A program made the position numbers and the translations under genes. Below are positions 25,528-33,822 of a stretch of DNA of 64,000 nucleotides, piece after piece. Every line of letters starts with the position of its first letter. The stretch's first letter is position 1. The stretch lies in the NCBI GenBank assembly GCA_049791675.1, contig JBARAD010000062.1, positions 30,665 through 94,664 on the forward strand. Direction: 5' to 3'. This DNA is from Chryseosolibacter sp049791675 (lineage in GTDB: Bacteria; Bacteroidota; Bacteroidia; Cytophagales; Cyclobacteriaceae). Below the pieces are notes generated by a model. The model searched no databases. It saw only the letters and a list, made by a program, of their open reading frames with translations, and was not told the DNA's origin.

Positions 25528-27561
25528 ATGAAACACTTTCTATTTCCCTTTCTCATATTGCTTTTGCCTTTCACAGCATCAGGGCAAGGGTCGAAGCAGT
25601 TGATTCATGAACTGGAAACGGCAGCGGGTGACTCGGCTATCATCGGAGCATACCATCAACTCATCAATTACTACCGCTACATCAATGAAGATTCAGCCCT
25701 CTTATATGCAAAAGAAGGGCTGGTGTTCGCGGAAAAGAGGAAATATTTACCAGGGCAAGGCATCCTGCTGAACGCTCTTGGCCAAATAAACGAGCGCCAC
25801 GGGTTGCTGGACCTGGCCAAAGCGCAATACGAGCAGGCCAGGGCGATGTTTGTACGGATCGATCACAAAAAGGGAATTGCGTCCACAACGAATGGGCTGG
25901 GCGTAATTGCCGGAAAAACCGGTAAGTACGACGAAGCAACACGACATTTCCTGAAAGCCCTGCAAATCTTTGAAGCGATCAAGGACAAAAGCGGAATTGT
26001 GCAGACACATATAAAGCTGGGCGTCTTGAATGATCATCTCGGAAATCCGGAGGAGGCCCTGACCTATTATCTGAAGGCCGAAGCATTGAATGCTGAATTA
26101 CCCTCAACCAACGCTTCTCTGACCCTGCTGAATAATATTGGTATCATTTACGGGAAACGGAATGATATTCCCACGGCCTTGAAATATTTTCATAAGGGCT
26201 TAAAAGAAAGCCATGCCAAGGGCTCTACGGGCGTGCATATTGCATTGTTGGGAAGTCTGGGAATCGCCTATGAAAAATCGGGAATGCCGGATTCTGCGCG
26301 CTATTTCCAGGAACAGGCCCTTTCGAAGGCAAGGGAGAACAATCTTCCGGAAGAAGAGGCGCGCGCGATGGTGAACATTGCCTCTCTCCTGCGTGCATCC
26401 AATCCGCAGAAGAGCCTCCGGCTTTTGTCACAAGCGCTGGCGATCACTGAGCGTATACAGCATCTAAACCTGATGACAGAAGTGTATGAATCAATGATCA
26501 ACCTTCATAAAGAAGCAAGTCAATTCGAACAAGCCCTTGCGTTATCAGAAAAGAGACAACTGCTGAAAGACAGCTTACTAAGCCTTGAGAAGTCCAAAGA
26601 GATCGCCAACCTCCATGCCGTTCATGAACTGGCAAACCAGGAACGCGAGATCGGCGACCTTGCGGCAAAGAATGAACGATCGATCCTTCAGCGCAATGTG
26701 ATGATTGCGGTAGCCCTGGTGGCCATGGCCATGATTGGGATCGGTTGGTACTTCAACAGGAAGATATCGATCCTCAACAGGCAGCTGGTCAGGAAGCAGA
26801 CCGAATTAAGAAACTCAAATACCGTCAAGGATAAGTTGTTTTCAATTCTGGGACATGATCTCAGGGCGCCGCTCACGCGGGTGATCGGATTATTGAATGT
26901 CCTTTCCCTTCAGCAAAAGACGCCTGATGAAGCAGAGATCATTGAAAAGTTAAGGCATCAGTCTGTCAACACGCTCGATACGCTGGACAATTTACTGATG
27001 TGGGGACAAAGTCAGCTGAAGGGCCTGCGGTTAAATCAGCAAATGATCCCCGTACGGGAGCGGATTAAAAAGACCGTCTCGCTGGCGAGCGACTATGCCG
27101 GGCAGAAGAACGTGACAATCATCCACAATACCCCCGCCGATCTGCAGGTATATGCCGATGCCGCGCACTTTGATTTTGTGATCAGGAATCTTCTGTCGAA
27201 TGCCATCAAATTCTCTCACAGTGATCGTACCGTGGTATTAAACGCGTTTCCTTCCGGTGACGAACTGATCTTCAGCATTCAGGATTCGGGGATAGGAATT
27301 GCCAGGGAACTGCAGGACCAGATCTTTACTTCCGCTAACGAAAGTATAAAAGGCACCTGGGAGGAAAAAGGGACCGGCATAGGGCTTATGCTCTGCCGGG
27401 AATACATCACAGAAAACGGGGGCAGGATCTGGGTGGAAAGTGAACCCGGTAACGGCGCTACTTTCTATTTTTCACTTCGCTGCAAGCCTTTGGCTGCGCC
27501 CGAAGCGCAGTCCTGTGAAGCCAACACCGGAGTACCTGAAATTGCATCACCCGTTTCATAG
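25528..27561 (+). CDS. TPR-containing sensor histidine kinase
   Basis: 677 aa from ATG 25528 (a TTG two codons earlier is less likely). A Sec signal (FLFPFLILLLPFTASGQ) leads into a periplasmic array of about seven TPR units, residues 30-330 (for example GKYDEATRHFLKALQIFEAI, GNPEEALTYYLKAEALN). A coiled coil and one membrane helix (MIAVALVAMAMIGIGWYF, about 394-412) follow. The cytoplasmic kinase has HisKA with the phosphorylated His in LFSILGHDLRAPLTRVIGLL and a HATPase_c domain (RNLLSNAIKFS, QDSGIGIA, GTGIGLMLC). No response regulator gene adjoins it, so its partner is elsewhere. Confidence 0.92.
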   Translation: MKHFLFPFLILLLPFTASGQGSKQLIHELETAAGDSAIIGAYHQLINYYRYINEDSALLYAKEGLVFAEKRKYLPGQGILLNALGQINERHGLLDLAKAQYEQARAMFVRIDHKKGIASTTNGLGVIAGKTGKYDEATRHFLKALQIFEAIKDKSGIVQTHIKLGVLNDHLGNPEEALTYYLKAEALNAELPSTNASLTLLNNIGIIYGKRNDIPTALKYFHKGLKESHAKGSTGVHIALLGSLGIAYEKSGMPDSARYFQEQALSKARENNLPEEEARAMVNIASLLRASNPQKSLRLLSQALAITERIQHLNLMTEVYESMINLHKEASQFEQALALSEKRQLLKDSLLSLEKSKEIANLHAVHELANQEREIGDLAAKNERSILQRNVMIAVALVAMAMIGIGWYFNRKISILNRQLVRKQTELRNSNTVKDKLFSILGHDLRAPLTRVIGLLNVLSLQQKTPDEAEIIEKLRHQSVNTLDTLDNLLMWGQSQLKGLRLNQQMIPVRERIKKTVSLASDYAGQKNVTIIHNTPADLQVYADAAHFDFVIRNLLSNAIKFSHSDRTVVLNAFPSGDELIFSIQDSGIGIARELQDQIFTSANESIKGTWEEKGTGIGLMLCREYITENGGRIWVESEPGNGATFYFSLRCKPLAAPEAQSCEANTGVPEIASPVS

Positions 27562-28150
27562 TTAACGTATCGTCGTCGACTGTTCTGCAATTGCAATATC
27601 CCGCTTCACCTGCGGAAGGTATTTTTTCCAGGCAAAGGTCTCAGCATCCTTGTGGGCATTCCCTTGCCCCGGATGATCAATGTAGGGAACCGCGTGGTAA
27701 TGGCCGTCTGTTATCTCGCTGATCCGTTCCCAGTGATCCAGGCAACGCCTTAATAAATGAACGGCTTTTCGTTTCTCCGATTTTGTCCTGTCAACCGGAA
27801 GGTCTGCAACGCTACGCCTGCGCGCAATTTGTCCGCAAAATTGCGCGACAGGTAAGACCAGGTTTCGAGGTCATCGCGTTCACACGCCAATGTTCCGTTC
27901 GCGGTCCGCACCTGCTCAACAAACTGCATCACCGTCCGGCTATCCGCTTCCAGTGAGTCTGCCAGCATCAGCGGAGAAATTTTTTCTGAGGCAAACGCTT
28001 CATTCGCAAGCGCCGCGTTAACATGATCATTAATAGAGATCATTGCTGGATCGAGTGTCCGGTGGTGAATTAGCTCGTCGCTCAAACGGAGAAGAAAAGA
28101 TTTGACAGATACATGCTCGTGACGTGAATCGCCCGCCTTTTGATATCCCT
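27562..28150 (-). pseudogene. Frameshifted, N-terminally truncated gene relic
   Basis: Two overlapping minus-strand frames continue one protein. The first runs from about 28150 to 27750 and includes SINDHVNAALANEAFASEK and ETWSYLSRNFADKLRAGVAL. The second, shifted by one base, runs from about 27800 to the TAA at 27562 and includes HWERISEITDGHYHAVPYID and AHKDAETFAWKKYLPQVKRD. A switch within the A-rich stretch near 27765 joins them. No ATG starts the first frame and its upstream end is cut by the M28 peptidase gene, so the N terminus is lost. The helical, Trp-rich ending resembles the tails of large carbohydrate-active proteins, but I cannot name the family. It abuts the kinase stop codon. 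Confidence 0.65.
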
Positions 28151-28158
28151 CATGAGCT

Positions 28159-29838
28159 CTATTTCATATAAGCATCCCGGATGGCCTTAAACTCGGATCC
28201 TTCTTTCCATTGCGGCCACCGGTCATCAAAGGATAACCTTTTTCCTACCTGGAAAAGAAGCTTCAGGTCGTCGACACCCCCTTCGAAATTCATTCGCGTG
28301 GTGTCAAATTCATCCGAAGGCTGATGATAATATTTTTGCGTATAGGTAACCTTCAGTTGCTCGCCGTATTCTTTTCCTTTCCCTACAAAATCACTTCCTG
28401 TCTTCAGATAAAGCGCGGGGATACCGATTTTTGCAAAATTAAAATGATCCGAACGGAAGTAGTATCCCTTTTCCGCTTCGTCATCAGGAACGGCATAGCG
28501 GTTGAGCGAAGCCGCTTCTTTCTCGAGGTATTCGTCAAGATCAGACTGACCACTGCCGATGACCATCACGTCTTTCATCCTGCCATACGGGTTGATGCCG
28601 TCCATGTTGATATTGGCGACCGTTCTTTCTTTGGCATAAACTGGATTTTCGGCATAGTAGGCCGAGCCCCAAAGCCCCTGTTCCTCCGCGGTCACGGCGA
28701 GGAAGACCACAGATCTTCGCGGCCTGTTCTCCATGTTGCTGAATGCTTTTGCAATTTCAAGCAGGCCGGCCGTGCCGCTGGCATTGTCAAGCGCTCCGTT
28801 ATAGATACTGTCACCCGCGGCATCTTTCCTGGCAATCCCGAGATGATCCCAATGTGCCGTATAGACAATGTATTCTTCGGCCTTATCGGTGCCGGCAATT
28901 TTTCCGATCACATTGTACGATGTATCAAATCTGACATCGAGGTCCATCGACAACGATATGCCTGCTCCTAGCGCCCTCCCTTTGAAACCCGGACGGCGCG
29001 CTTCTCCCTGGAGCTGATTGAAGTCCATCCCTGCGGCGGAGAAGATCTTTTCGACCGCTGGTTTCGAGATCCATCCCACACCTTCCGAGAAGAAGGTGTT
29101 CCTGCCGCGTGGATCCAGGTACAGGTGCGCGGAATTCCATGTGTTCTGCAGAACCTGGAACGGATAACCTGCGGGCACGGTATTGTGAACCACCAGGCAA
29201 CCTTTTGCGCCCTGCCGTGCAGCTTCCTCAAATTTATACGTCCACCTCCCATAATATGTCATCGTATTCCCCTTGAAAAATGTAGTGTCTTCACTACCAA
29301 AGCCCGGGTCATTGACAAGTACAATAACGACTTTGCCTTTTACGTCGAGATTTTCGTAGTCATTCCACTGATACTCGGGAGCCACCACTCCAAATCCTGC
29401 AAATACAAGTTGTTCATTTTCCCAGTGAATGGATGAATCCGTCCTTTCGGAGTTGATTACAAAATCGTGAAAACCCCGCAGGGTAAAATTCCCTTTCGGC
29501 GTATGCACGCGCATGATACTGTCCACGGTGGGTGTGATCTCCACCATGGGAACTTCTTGTAAATAACGATCACCGTTACCAGGTTCCAGACCGATCGCTT
29601 TAAACTGCGCCTGCAGATATTCCAGGGTTTTTTCCTCCCCCTCCGTGAAAGGTTTGCGCCCCTGAAAGGCATCGGAGGCGAGGACCCTGATATGCTCCTC
29701 AAAACCTGTAAGGGAAATCTGGTCGAGTCCGTCCTCCTGGACATAACCACCTGTTTCTGACGTACCCTTTTCTGAGCAGGATAAGAGAATAAGAGCAAAA
29801 CACATCGCAAAGGATATTTGTCGGATAACAAGACGCAT
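28159..29838 (-). CDS. M28 family metallopeptidase, lipoprotein
   Basis: 559 aa lipoprotein (CFALILLSCSEKG, lipobox Cys21). A PA (protease-associated) insert is seen near residues 130-250 (GKVVIVLVNDPGFGSEDTTF, ARQGAKGCLVVHNT). The zinc aminopeptidase core follows: VYTAHWDHLG (His, Asp), NGALDNASGTAGLLE (bridging Asp), AVTAEEQGLWGS (Glu-Glu) and YYFRSDHFNFAKIGIPAL with the late His. All metal ligands of family M28 are present, so it should be an active aminopeptidase or glutaminyl-cyclase-like enzyme at the cell envelope. The nearest upstream gene on its strand is more than 200 bp away. Confidence 0.93.
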   Translation of the reverse strand: MRLVIRQISFAMCFALILLSCSEKGTSETGGYVQEDGLDQISLTGFEEHIRVLASDAFQGRKPFTEGEEKTLEYLQAQFKAIGLEPGNGDRYLQEVPMVEITPTVDSIMRVHTPKGNFTLRGFHDFVINSERTDSSIHWENEQLVFAGFGVVAPEYQWNDYENLDVKGKVVIVLVNDPGFGSEDTTFFKGNTMTYYGRWTYKFEEAARQGAKGCLVVHNTVPAGYPFQVLQNTWNSAHLYLDPRGRNTFFSEGVGWISKPAVEKIFSAAGMDFNQLQGEARRPGFKGRALGAGISLSMDLDVRFDTSYNVIGKIAGTDKAEEYIVYTAHWDHLGIARKDAAGDSIYNGALDNASGTAGLLEIAKAFSNMENRPRRSVVFLAVTAEEQGLWGSAYYAENPVYAKERTVANINMDGINPYGRMKDVMVIGSGQSDLDEYLEKEAASLNRYAVPDDEAEKGYYFRSDHFNFAKIGIPALYLKTGSDFVGKGKEYGEQLKVTYTQKYYHQPSDEFDTTRMNFEGGVDDLKLLFQVGKRLSFDDRWPQWKEGSEFKAIRDAYMK

Positions 29839-30063
29839 GGTAATGATTTTATTGTTGATTCAATATTCCTGATCGCATCGCAATCGGCGTTTCCGCTCAC
29901 CTTGACGAAAAGGCTCGCCCGCGTGCGGCGTATCGGTACCGGTTAATGGTTCCGGAAGGTAAGAACAAAATTCTCAATGGGAAATAGAAAACGAACGCGG
30001 GTGGGGCAGAAAAAAACGTGACGGGTTCGCCGCCAGGAATGGACCATTGGCCGAAGAAGTGGT

Positions 30064-30159
30064 TCAGTCGTTAAAGAACCATGAATAGATCATTAACAAA
30101 ATGAACAGAAACACAATCAGGAAAGAGGTGATTTCCTTGCCGCTAAAATATGTCTTCAT
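30064..30159 (-). CDS. Small single-pass membrane protein (31 aa), hypothetical
   Basis: A short frame from ATG 30159 to TGA 30064 encodes a basic N terminus (MKTYFSGKE), one strong hydrophobic helix (ITSFLIVFLFILLMIYSWFF) and an ND end. It lies 65 bp after the stop of the NarL-type response regulator on the same strand, so it may be the last gene of the kinase-regulator unit. Nothing else occupies 29839-30224. Small membrane peptides of this form often modulate larger membrane proteins; no function can be assigned here. The call rests on composition and position alone. Confidence 0.42.
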   Translation of the reverse strand: MKTYFSGKEITSFLIVFLFILLMIYSWFFND

Positions 30160-30224
30160 GGGGTTCAGGGTTTTGGTTAGACAAGCGGGGGTCGTGACTT
30201 TCTCAAAACAGACATGTTAAATCT

Positions 30225-30881
30225 TTACGCTGAAATAATACTATTTTTTATGGCATACCGGATCAGCTCCGAATTGTTGTTCAGGCCGAGTTTGATCAGG
30301 ATGTGAGTTTTATGCGTTTCAACTGTTTTGACACTGATAGACAGTACCTCGGCGATTTCCCTGTTCGATTTACCTGAAGACACCAGCGCCAGCACTTCTG
30401 CTTCCCTTTTGGTCAGCTGATTGGGAAGCGCCTTCCTGGGATTCTTTAATTTTTCAACGGAATAAAAATCCTCAAAAATCAATTTCTTGATTGCATCGTT
30501 GAAATACCGCTCACCCTGGTAGACGCTTCTGATCGCATCCAGCAGTATACTCTTGCTCACGTTTTTCGGCAGGTATCCGTCCACTCCTGATTTAATGGCG
30601 GCCGAAACATATTCTTTGCTGATTTCTACCGTAACCATAATGACGCGGATGCTGTCTTCGATTTCCTTGATCCAGCGGGCGGCCTCGATACCGGTCATGC
30701 CCGGCATCAGGATGTCCATCAATACAACATCGGGTTTATTCGATCTGGCGAGATTTATTGCTTCTTCGCCCGAGGCTACCGCCCCGATCACTTCGATGTC
30801 GGGTACACCGGCAAGCATGGTCTCAATGCCTTCGCGTACCAGTTGGTGATCCTCGGTAATAAGTATTTTTATTTTATCCAT
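30225..30881 (-). CDS. NarL/FixJ-type response regulator
   Basis: 218 aa. The receiver domain (1-120) has the acidic pocket TEDHQL, the phosphorylated Asp in NKPDVVLMDILMPGMTG, and the switch residues in RVIMVTVEISKEYV and YLPKNVSKSIL. A LuxR-type helix-turn-helix occupies about 150-212 (LTKREAEVLALVSSGKSNRE, then ISVKTVETHKTHILIKLGL). The start codon overlaps the end of the PAS kinase gene by 8 bp, so the pair is translationally coupled and almost certainly a cognate two-component system. Target genes are unknown. Confidence 0.95.
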   Translation of the reverse strand: MDKIKILITEDHQLVREGIETMLAGVPDIEVIGAVASGEEAINLARSNKPDVVLMDILMPGMTGIEAARWIKEIEDSIRVIMVTVEISKEYVSAAIKSGVDGYLPKNVSKSILLDAIRSVYQGERYFNDAIKKLIFEDFYSVEKLKNPRKALPNQLTKREAEVLALVSSGKSNREIAEVLSISVKTVETHKTHILIKLGLNNNSELIRYAIKNSIISA

Positions 30882-32388
30882 TTCCTGTTAAAACCATCTC
30901 TCGGGGAATTGTCACCGTAAAGACAGAACCGCGCCCCAACACGCTTTCCACCTGTATCGTTCCATTCAAAAGTTCGACCGCTTTTTTTACAATTGACAGT
31001 CCAAGTCCGGTACCCTGGATAGGATCTGCTTTTTTTCCACGGATGAAAGGTTCAAATATCAGGTCGATCTCTTCATCCGGTATGCCGATTCCTTCATCTC
31101 TGACTTCAAGTGTGATAAACGCATCATGGTCGAGCACGTTCAGCGATATCTCATCTTTTCCGGGTGAGAACTTGATGGCATTCGTCAACAGGTTTATCAG
31201 CACATTGCGCAGCAGTTTTTCGTCTGTAACCAGGCAACCCAGCGAATTGGTAGAAACACAGATGTGATGCGAGTGCCTGGTGCTGTCGGCCACTTCCTGT
31301 ACTGCGTCTTTGACAAAATCATCGAGACTGAAGTGCGTCGGCAAGAGTTTGATACGTCCTTTTTCATTTTTACTGAACGTCAGCACATCCTCGAGAAGGT
31401 GATTCATATAGCTGACGTGCTTCTCGATAACCCTTACTTTTTCATTGAGTTTCTTGGAGCCGATGGTGGCCGCGTTTCGTTTGATGAAATTTGCGGCAAA
31501 ATCGATGGAAGACAGCGGCGACCGGAACTCATGTGAGGCAATAGAAACAAAACGGTTTTTCATTTCCACTGCTTCCTTTTCTTTCTTCAGGACCTTCTGT
31601 AGGGCCTCCGTTTTATTTTCAACAAGCTGCTCGAGGGATTTACGGTAAGCGGTCAATTCCGAAATATCCTGACCGACGAGCGTGGCGCCGATCACCTGTC
31701 CATTCGCATTGGTTCGCGGTGTTGCGCTTACCATCACAGTGGCCTCACCTCCGTCTTTCTTCAGCAGGGGAAATTCGATTTTTCCCACGGATTCATTTTT
31801 CAAAATATGATCCATGAGCTCCTGAAATATGGAAATCTTGTTTCTGCTGATCACGGCATCGCACATTTTTTGGGAAAGGACTTCATCTTTACGGAAACCG
31901 GTGATCTCGGCACAGTGCGTATTCCATTCTACGATATAACCCCGGCTGTCAACGCTGAAAATTACGGCCTGGGCATGTTCCAGCAGATTGCGGAAATCAG
32001 CAGCTGCCGTGCGTGAGTTTCTTTCAAAAAGCCTTCTGCTGGTAATATCCTGCGTAATGATGTTGATGTACCGCAGTTCTCTTTTTATCCCCAACACCGG
32101 CACAAAATTGTATTCGAGCGAGACCGTACTCCCCGATGCTGTTTGATATTCGGCAAAATTCTTAATGGGCTTTTTCTGTCGTTTTACAGTCTTGATAATG
32201 TCCGTGAATGTTTGGCTGTGGTGTTCGCCAACCAATGCTGTGAAATGACCTCCCAGGAGGAGCGGTGTTCCTGCAATGGATTTTTGAATGCGGAGGGCCT
32301 CATTGTTAAATAATACCACCTGCCCGTTTCCATCAATTCTAATAACGGATTCATTCAGGTTATCAAGGATGTCTTTCAGCTCTTCCAT
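30874..32388 (-). CDS. PAS-domain sensor histidine kinase
   Basis: 504 aa, no membrane segment, so cytoplasmic. Two PAS domains (about 5-120, LNESVIRIDGNGQVVLFNNE; about 135-250, VIFSVDSRGYIVEWNTHCAE) with PAC tails are followed by a short coiled coil. The HisKA helix has its phosphorylated His in FVSIASHEFRSPLSSIDFAA. The HATPase_c domain shows NLLTNAIKFSPG, VRDEGIGIPDEEIDLIFEPF and GTGLGLSIVKKAVELL. It is encoded directly before its response regulator with an 8-bp overlap. The second PAS may sense a small ligand or redox state. Its roughly 390-bp upstream region has a striking structured segment (32553-32676). Confidence 0.94.
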   Translation of the reverse strand: MEELKDILDNLNESVIRIDGNGQVVLFNNEALRIQKSIAGTPLLLGGHFTALVGEHHSQTFTDIIKTVKRQKKPIKNFAEYQTASGSTVSLEYNFVPVLGIKRELRYINIITQDITSRRLFERNSRTAAADFRNLLEHAQAVIFSVDSRGYIVEWNTHCAEITGFRKDEVLSQKMCDAVISRNKISIFQELMDHILKNESVGKIEFPLLKKDGGEATVMVSATPRTNANGQVIGATLVGQDISELTAYRKSLEQLVENKTEALQKVLKKEKEAVEMKNRFVSIASHEFRSPLSSIDFAANFIKRNAATIGSKKLNEKVRVIEKHVSYMNHLLEDVLTFSKNEKGRIKLLPTHFSLDDFVKDAVQEVADSTRHSHHICVSTNSLGCLVTDEKLLRNVLINLLTNAIKFSPGKDEISLNVLDHDAFITLEVRDEGIGIPDEEIDLIFEPFIRGKKADPIQGTGLGLSIVKKAVELLNGTIQVESVLGRGSVFTVTIPREMVLTGNG

Positions 32389-32552
32389 AGACCAATTTTT
32401 TTTATAGCCGCACGCTTTCTATGCTACCTTTTATCATGGTTTAAAAAAGTCATGATAGCGAAATGAAACAGCTGAGAGGGTCTTTTGCCTGAGAAGGGTC
32501 GTTCGTGAGTCTTCATGAATACGATCATTTCCTTCACTAACTGTCATCCCTG

Positions 32553-32676
32553 CTTCACCGGGGTTGTCCTGCTCGTAGAGACTGGTCAGAAGCCCATCTG
32601 ATCGGTCAATTCTCTGAAACAATACAACCCCGGCTGAAGGGAGGAGGGTCAAGGCATTCCAGGTGTGCCTTTTTTT
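32553..32676 (+). ncRNA. Candidate structured RNA with its own terminator
   Basis: The space between the TIR gene and the PAS kinase gene (32389-32778) has no credible gene. On the plus strand 32553-32639 folds into one long hairpin. The outer stem pairs CTTCACCGGGGTTGT (32553-32567) with 32624-32639, 15 pairs with one bulge. The middle stem is AGAGA/TCTCT (32577-32581, 32611-32615). The tip is an 8-bp stem CTGGTCAG/CTGATCGG (32582-32589, 32598-32605) with two G-U pairs that exist only on this strand. A terminator follows at 32651. Both flanking genes are on the minus strand. No promoter is obvious and no known RNA family is recognised. Confidence 0.45.
32651..32676 (+). terminator. Rho-independent terminator, plus strand
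   Basis: AAGGCA (32651-32656) pairs with TGCCTT (32666-32671) around a 9-base loop, and seven T residues run from 32670 to 32676. It faces away from both neighbouring genes and so implies a plus-strand transcript in this gap. Confidence 0.6.
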
Positions 32677-32778
32677 ATGTTAAAAACGAGGTTTTACCGC
32701 TATTTCCCCCCCTTTGTTTCCCAAGCGACGCAAAATCTTTCCCAGTGCAGACATTTCGTTTTCGAACCCCTTCTGTAC

Positions 32779-33744
32779 TTATTCGCTCGCGTAAACATTG
32801 TGCACACAACCGGCATCGTGTGTGACGGGCGTCATTTGCCGGCTTTTCACCGTCATAAAAGGACTTTCGTCGTCGGCCATGCTGATGGTATTAAAAATAT
32901 CCGTCGTCTCCTCCACCGCCGGGCTGGGGTCGTTTGTTGTCTCGATCTGAAAAACCACGGCCATCGTCATCTTTTTGCCCTGATGCGCGCCGGTATTGAA
33001 TGACTCACGGGCATCCGCGGGACCATCCGCCACATGACGGCTGCGGACGAGTTTTTTTTTCACCTGCGGCACATCTGCCTCCTCGTGGCTGCAGGTGCAT
33101 TGATTCAACTGGTCAAAGAATCCCTCCATTTCCCCTAAGAGGCTTCCATGGGCCATTCCCGTGGGCTGAAAGTAGCCAGTGGGTTGTGGGCTTAGTGGCT
33201 CCAGCGTTCGCGTAGAATAGAAGGTTGCGTTCAACAGGAGTACCGCATTCGCAAAAAGCGATAAAAAGAGAAAGAACCGGATCTTTGAAAGCCACGCGGT
33301 TTTTGTTATTTGCACCGCAGGGGATTTTTTGATTTCACGCACGAGCCGTTCGACAACAAAATCAATCCCTTTATCGGCATTCACGGCAAAACGGTCGGCC
33401 ATGACAAGGTCTTTGTTCCTAAGCTCGTCAAGCGTGACGTTGTAAAGCACCGGCAAAATAACTTTGTGCTCTTCAATTTCTTTTGCGAGGAGCGTATAGA
33501 ATTCACGGATCGTCCAATTCTTCGCGAGGTAGGTTGGACTAAAAATTACAATCCCGTAACGGGATCTGTTAAGGCCTTTTTCAATGGTTTTTTCAATGCT
33601 GTCGCCAACACCGAGTTCTTTGCCGGAATACCAGATCTTCAGCCCCGCCGCTTCCAGCTTAGCGCATAATTCATTTGCAATCGGAATTTTATCCTCAACA
33701 GCGTGAGAGATAAAAGCATCGTATTCGTACTTGTTTTGCCGCAT
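32779..33744 (-). CDS. TIR-domain protein with one transmembrane segment
   Basis: 321 aa. Residues 6-140 form a TIR domain: YDAFISHAVEDK, LGVGDSIEKTIEKGLNRSRY, GIVIFSPTYLAKNW and ILPVLYNVTLDEL. Within W77-T-I-R-E81 sits the acidic residue that serves as the catalytic Glu in NAD-cleaving TIRs. One membrane helix follows (about 155-176, FFLFLSLFANAVLLL). The last 145 residues are low-complexity and of no family I know, with CTCSHEE and several Met/Pro-rich patches. The TIR part should be cytoplasmic and the tail outside. The gene lies alone between two kinase/regulator pairs. It could act in NAD-dependent defence or as a signalling scaffold; no partner effector or sensor gene adjoins it. Confidence 0.85.
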   Translation of the reverse strand: MRQNKYEYDAFISHAVEDKIPIANELCAKLEAAGLKIWYSGKELGVGDSIEKTIEKGLNRSRYGIVIFSPTYLAKNWTIREFYTLLAKEIEEHKVILPVLYNVTLDELRNKDLVMADRFAVNADKGIDFVVERLVREIKKSPAVQITKTAWLSKIRFFLFLSLFANAVLLLNATFYSTRTLEPLSPQPTGYFQPTGMAHGSLLGEMEGFFDQLNQCTCSHEEADVPQVKKKLVRSRHVADGPADARESFNTGAHQGKKMTMAVVFQIETTNDPSPAVEETTDIFNTISMADDESPFMTVKSRQMTPVTHDAGCVHNVYASE

Positions 33745-33822
33745 GTGTGTGTTTTTTTATCCAAAAAACCCAATGCAGACAAGGAAGCCAAACGAAGTTT
33801 CCGAACGCCGGAAAAATTTTTC

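Noticed and set aside
32471..32500. CTGAGA-type TPP riboswitch signature on the plus strand
   Set aside because: Two CTGAGA blocks occur, but the second conserved block (CCTGATCTGGATAATGCCAGCG type) is absent and no thiamine gene is near.
32553..32639. Cobalamin riboswitch or SRP RNA
   Set aside because: GGTCAGAAGCCC resembles a B12 box loosely, but the other B12 blocks and the SRP GGAA tetraloop with its symmetric loop are missing.
32434..32652. 72-codon minus-strand frame in the gap before the PAS kinase
   Set aside because: It spans the strong hairpin and riboswitch-like block, and the protein has no recognisable pattern. The structure explains the region better.
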